The position numbers were made by a program, and so were the translations under genes. A stretch of 7,130 nt of DNA, from positions 1-7,130 of the forward strand of contig JAFDFH010000124.1 in assembly GCA_019309945.1 (NCBI GenBank). The letters run 5' to 3'. Of this stretch, positions 3,850 to 7,130 are shown in pieces (positions within the stretch are counted from its first letter, which is position 1; every line of letters starts with the position of its first letter). The DNA is from Deltaproteobacteria bacterium (GTDB taxonomy: Bacteria > Desulfobacterota > Desulfobacteria > Desulfobacterales > JAFDFH01). The notes beneath the pieces are model-generated. The model was not told where the DNA came from, did not search any database, and saw only the letters and a list, made by a program, of their open reading frames with translations.

Positions 3850-5400
3850 ATGAACGTATTACGCACGGCTATTCCTGAAAGTAAATTATTTTACATACTG
3901 GTAATCCTCGCGTTTTTCAGCCTGTTTCCCCTCCTCGGGCAGATGCCCCTTTTTGACGAAGACGAAGGCTACTATGCGGAAGTGACCCGTGAGATGCTCG
4001 AGAGCGGGAACTACGTTACGGCCTATCTGAATGGCCGACCGGAATACGACAAACCGATCCTTTTATACTGGTGCATGGCTATTAGCTTCAAAGTTTTCGG
4101 GCTTAATGAGTTCGGGGCGCGGTTCCCTTCCGCACTGGCCACCCTGATCTGGGCACTTGCCCTGTTTTTCTTCGTAAGACGGCATCTCGATACCCACAAG
4201 GCGTTTCTGGCGGCCCTATTCTTGATCAGTTCCATCCAGATCACCATCACCGGCAAGGCCGCTATTGCCGATGCCTTGCTGAACCTGTTTATGACCCTTT
4301 CCATGTTTAATATCTATGACCATTTAGTGGGAAAAAAACGCCGTCATCTCTATCTGGCTTTTCTGTTCATCGGGCTGGGGTTTTTAACCAAAGGGCCGGT
4401 GGCTGTGGTGGTGCCGGTGGTCGTTAGCTTTTTCTTCTGCATGACCCAGGGAGAGGTGAAATTCTGGCTAAGATCGGTCTTTAATCCGGTGGGTATTCTC
4501 ATTTTTATTGCCGTTGCCATGCCCTGGTACGTTCTGGAGTATATGGATCAGGGCCAGGCATTTATTCAGGATTTCATTTTTAAACACAATCTTGAACGTT
4601 TTCAACGGCCGTTTGAGGGTCATTCCGGAAGCTTTTTCTACTACATTCCCGTAATCATTATCGGTACGCTGCCTTATGCGGGGTTGATTTTTCCGCTGAT
4701 TAAGGGGTTTAGAACCCATCTATTCCCGCCGGTACTGACTTTCGGGTTCATATGGTTTCTGTTTGTCCTGATTTTCTTCTCGCTGGCCGGCACAAAGCTT
4801 CCCCATTATGTCATTTACGGGTATCCCCCGCTTTTTATGCTGTATGCCTGTGTGTTTGAAAAAATCAGGAACATCCGGATCTTTACGGTGACGGCATTGA
4901 TTTTCCTGTTCCTGCTTGCCGTTTTGCCGGCACTTATTCCGGCTGTCGCTCCCTTTGTCAATGACCGGTTTGCCGTATATGTCATGTCCTCGGCGGGCAA
5001 CTATTTCGGTTGCGGTTATTACGTTGCCTCCGGCCTTCTTATCTTTTTGATGGCGGTTATCGCCTTCAGCGGTAAGGTCGATCGGGTCAAGCGGGCTCTC
5101 ATGACTGCTGTCATTTATCTGGTTTTCATCAATCTGGTGATGATGCCAAGAATGGGCGACCTGCTCCAGTCACCGGTAAAAGAAGCGGCCATGATCGCCA
5201 GGGCAAGAAACTATCATGTGGTCATGTGGGGTCACAATCTGCCCAGTTTTATCTTTTACGGGGAAAGATTTGTTGAGCTCCGGAATCCCATGTCCGGAGA
5301 TATCCTGATCACCAAGAAGAACCGGCTGGAAGAGCTTGCGAAATACGAGATTCAGTATGAGAAGAACGGGATCGTACTGGCGAAAGTGATTGAGCCTTAG
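3850..5400 (+). CDS. ArnT/PMT-type integral membrane glycosyltransferase (GT-C fold)
   Basis: A 516-residue multi-pass inner-membrane protein of the dolichyl-phosphate-mannose/ArnT glycosyltransferase superfamily (PMT_2-like). These enzymes move a sugar from a polyprenyl-phosphate donor to lipid A, protein or another acceptor on the outer face of the membrane. After a first membrane helix (about 14-32) comes the acidic periplasmic-loop motif FDEDEGYYAEVTREML (35-50), with the catalytic-type DE pair. Then come NGRPEYDKPILLYW (61-74) and the conserved FGLNEFGARFPSAL (83-96). FLTKGP (178-183), HNLERFQRPFEGH (246-258) and AGTKLPHYVIYGYPPLF (313-329) are also typical of ArnT-like proteins. I count about 11-13 hydrophobic segments, the last near 412-431, followed by a soluble C-terminal domain (432-516). 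ArnT itself is somewhat longer. The donor and acceptor cannot be told from sequence, so aminoarabinose transfer is not claimed. No clear Shine-Dalgarno precedes ATG 3850; a four-codon frame starting at ATG 3839 overlaps it as ATGA. Confidence 0.88.
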   Translation: MNVLRTAIPESKLFYILVILAFFSLFPLLGQMPLFDEDEGYYAEVTREMLESGNYVTAYLNGRPEYDKPILLYWCMAISFKVFGLNEFGARFPSALATLIWALALFFFVRRHLDTHKAFLAALFLISSIQITITGKAAIADALLNLFMTLSMFNIYDHLVGKKRRHLYLAFLFIGLGFLTKGPVAVVVPVVVSFFFCMTQGEVKFWLRSVFNPVGILIFIAVAMPWYVLEYMDQGQAFIQDFIFKHNLERFQRPFEGHSGSFFYYIPVIIIGTLPYAGLIFPLIKGFRTHLFPPVLTFGFIWFLFVLIFFSLAGTKLPHYVIYGYPPLFMLYACVFEKIRNIRIFTVTALIFLFLLAVLPALIPAVAPFVNDRFAVYVMSSAGNYFGCGYYVASGLLIFLMAVIAFSGKVDRVKRALMTAVIYLVFINLVMMPRMGDLLQSPVKEAAMIARARNYHVVMWGHNLPSFIFYGERFVELRNPMSGDILITKKNRLEELAKYEIQYEKNGIVLAKVIEP

Positions 5401-5531
5401 GGGTCTCTCAGAAATAACTTCACATTTTAAGCGCCGATATATCCCGCTGGCTGCGTTACGAAAACTCGCGATATGCCAGGCTCGGTCGGTTTTCTTCTTG
5501 CGCACTTCCTTCAATTTTTGAAAACAAGGGT
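5401..5531. other. Convergent intergenic spacer, 131 bp
   Basis: This separates the 3' ends of the glycosyltransferase (plus) and the beta-CASP nuclease (minus). A weak AT-rich imperfect stem, TTTTTGAAAAC with GTTTAAAAA (about 5516-5538), runs into the nuclease stop region. It is too poor to call a bidirectional terminator. The segment 5431-5500 is GC-richer than expected for a short spacer, and reading frames passing through it continue from shadows of the flanking genes. Confidence 0.4.
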
Positions 5532-7124
5532 TTAAAAACTGCTCGAGTTTATTGCCACCGTCTCACCCCTTCTGGGCACTATAACCGCAAAACCCTCATT
5601 TTTAAGGGTCTCAGCAAAGGCAAAGATCTGATCATCTTCTCCGTGAACCAGTGCGATTTTTTTTATTTTCAAGTTGGATTCTTTGAGAAAACGCAGCATT
5701 TCGGTTTTATCCCCGTGTGCGCTGAATCCATTTAGTTTGACGACATGAGCCTTAAGGGGATATTCTTTTTTAAGGAACCTCACATGGGGCGGGGGGCCTT
5801 TGCGCCCCATTTTTTGGTATTCCATGCCTTGTTCGAGAATTCGTCGCCCCAGAGTGTGCTGGGCCATATAGCCGACAATGAGAATCGTATTGCGCTCATT
5901 GTGAATTTTGTACCGCAAATGGTGGAGGATACGCCCGGCCTCGCACATACCGGAAGCCGCAATGACGATATGCGGTTTTTCCTCCCGGTTAAGGGCAATT
6001 GATTCTTCCACCGAGTTGACAAAATGAACTTGGTCAAACCAAAAAGGGTTTTGATCCTTTTTGAGAAAGGTATCCCGCGTTTGTCGGTCATAGACTTCGG
6101 GATGCTCGCCAAAGACTCTGGTCAATTTGGTGGCCAGGGGGCTGTCCACGTAGACGGGCAGCCTGGGCAGTTCATTTTCGATGTAGATTTCATGCAGGAC
6201 ATACAACAACTCCTGGGTACGGCCGTAGGCGAAAGACGGGATCAGCAGTGTTCCGCCGCGGCTGCAGGTATCGGCCAGCACTTTTTTAAGCCTGGGCTTT
6301 AAATTTTCCACGGGCTCATGCAGACGGTCGCCGTAAGTACTTTCCATAACCAGCAAATCGACCACCCGATCTTCGTCCGCAAAAACCAGGGTGGGGTCAT
6401 TGATGATGGGCTTGTCAAACCGGCCGATATCACCGGTGTAGCAAATTTTGTATTTCCGCCCGTTTTCCCGGGCGCTGATCATGCTAATGGCTGAACCCAG
6501 TATGTGCCCGGCATCATATAACGTACAGGTTATTTCCCGGCCGATCGACACCGGATTATGGTAAGGGTGTCCTTCAAAATAGCTAAGCGCGGTCTCGGCA
6601 TCCTCAATGCTGTAGAGCGGATGTACACCGTGCAAATGATGTTGGGCGAGCAGATCGTTAATGGTGCCGATATTCAGATCGTGATGGTCCTTTTTTAGAA
6701 GTTTTTTGATATGGTTGGCTGCTCGTCGGGTGGCTTTTTGCTCTCCCGGGATGGTTTTCATTTGAGACAGCGCCGAGCGGACGGTTTTGTAGTTGAGATA
6801 ATTAGCATCGGATTCCTGGATGCGGGCCGAGTCCGGCAGGAGATATTTGCAGGCGGCGGCCGTTGCCCGTGTGCAGATGATGCGCCCGCTAAAATCGTGT
6901 TTTGTCAGCAGAGGGATTCGGCCTGAGTGGTCGATGTGGGCATGTGAGAGCACGATATTTGAGAGTATGCGCGGATCAAAGGGTAGCACCTGGTTCTTTG
7001 CGGTGGCTTCGTTGCGCCGTCCCTGAAAAAGACCACAATCTAGCAGGATGTGGTCACTGTCCGTCGTTAAAAGATGCATCGATCCGGTCACTTCCCGCGC
7101 CGCACCGTAAAAAGTCATCTGCAT
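5532..7124 (-). CDS. MBL-fold beta-CASP ribonuclease (RNA specificity factor/CPSF73-like)
   Basis: A 530-residue metallo-beta-lactamase-fold protein with an inserted beta-CASP domain, the group containing CPSF73/Ysh1 and bacterial RNases such as TTHA0252. These are zinc-dependent, cytoplasmic nucleases acting on RNA. The zinc motifs are all present: D29 (LLDCGLFQG), HAHIDH (61-66), H207 in DAGHILGS and D232 in TGDIG. The beta-CASP motifs are also intact: motif A E261 (MESTYG), motif B H470 (GFSAHGD) and motif C H494 (LVHGE), so it should be active. IPSFAYGRTQELL (295-307) and IAASGMCEAGRILHHL (388-403) are conserved family blocks. Compared with the roughly 430-450-residue bacterial relatives, it carries an extra segment of some 50-60 residues between motifs 2 and 3 (about 112-168), rich in Lys/Arg and His. 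The start is uncertain: ATG 7124 and ATG 7118 are both possible, neither has a visible ribosome binding site, and the frame stays open to the window edge. ATG 7124 is chosen because GAAREVTGS begins at the usual distance from it. Confidence 0.93.
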   Translation of the reverse strand: MQMTFYGAAREVTGSMHLLTTDSDHILLDCGLFQGRRNEATAKNQVLPFDPRILSNIVLSHAHIDHSGRIPLLTKHDFSGRIICTRATAAACKYLLPDSARIQESDANYLNYKTVRSALSQMKTIPGEQKATRRAANHIKKLLKKDHHDLNIGTINDLLAQHHLHGVHPLYSIEDAETALSYFEGHPYHNPVSIGREITCTLYDAGHILGSAISMISARENGRKYKICYTGDIGRFDKPIINDPTLVFADEDRVVDLLVMESTYGDRLHEPVENLKPRLKKVLADTCSRGGTLLIPSFAYGRTQELLYVLHEIYIENELPRLPVYVDSPLATKLTRVFGEHPEVYDRQTRDTFLKKDQNPFWFDQVHFVNSVEESIALNREEKPHIVIAASGMCEAGRILHHLRYKIHNERNTILIVGYMAQHTLGRRILEQGMEYQKMGRKGPPPHVRFLKKEYPLKAHVVKLNGFSAHGDKTEMLRFLKESNLKIKKIALVHGEDDQIFAFAETLKNEGFAVIVPRRGETVAINSSSF

Positions 7125-7130
7125 TGGATT

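Noticed and set aside
5170..5514. 114-residue minus-strand frame over the glycosyltransferase 3' end
   Set aside because: It is antisense to a clearly coding region and its translation has no family features; treated as a shadow.

Overview
This is a 7.1-kb window of bacterial chromosome with moderate GC. The protein sequences (an ECHDC3-like acyl-CoA protein, an IHF-alpha-like protein, a beta-CASP nuclease with a long insert) and the repeat-rich spacers suggest a Desulfobacterota (former Deltaproteobacteria) relative, possibly Desulfobacterales. This placement is inferred from protein flavour; no rRNA or other marker gene is present.

Layout. Bases 1-198 hold the possible tail of an upstream gene and a leader with short direct repeats. 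A plus-strand pair follows: an enoyl-CoA hydratase/isomerase family gene (199-972) and a 115-residue conserved-looking hypothetical gene (1021-1368). These converge on a minus-strand pair: a small hypothetical gene (2194-2448) whose stop overlaps the start of an inositol-monophosphatase-family gene (1397-2197). A 320-bp divergent spacer leads to an 80-residue hypothetical gene (2769-3011) and an IHF-alpha-like gene (3130-3423), both plus strand. A 426-bp non-coding stretch (3424-3849) holds several nested inverted repeats, a REP-like hairpin and heptamer-type repeats. It is followed by a 516-residue ArnT/PMT-type membrane glycosyltransferase (3850-5400). A 131-bp convergent spacer separates this from a minus-strand MBL-fold beta-CASP nuclease (5532-7124), which reaches almost to the window end.

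How the genes relate. No single pathway links them. The most likely co-transcribed pairs are 199-972 with 1021-1368, and 2194-2448 with 1397-2197. Two enzymes lack canonical catalytic residues: the enoyl-CoA hydratase homologue has lost both catalytic glutamates, and the phosphatase homologue has lost a metal-ligand Glu and a conserved Thr. Both may therefore do something other than the textbook reaction. I found no CRISPR array, transposase, integrase, tRNA or rRNA. I see no convincing new multi-gene system. The least explained part is the structured repeat region between the IHF-like and glycosyltransferase genes.
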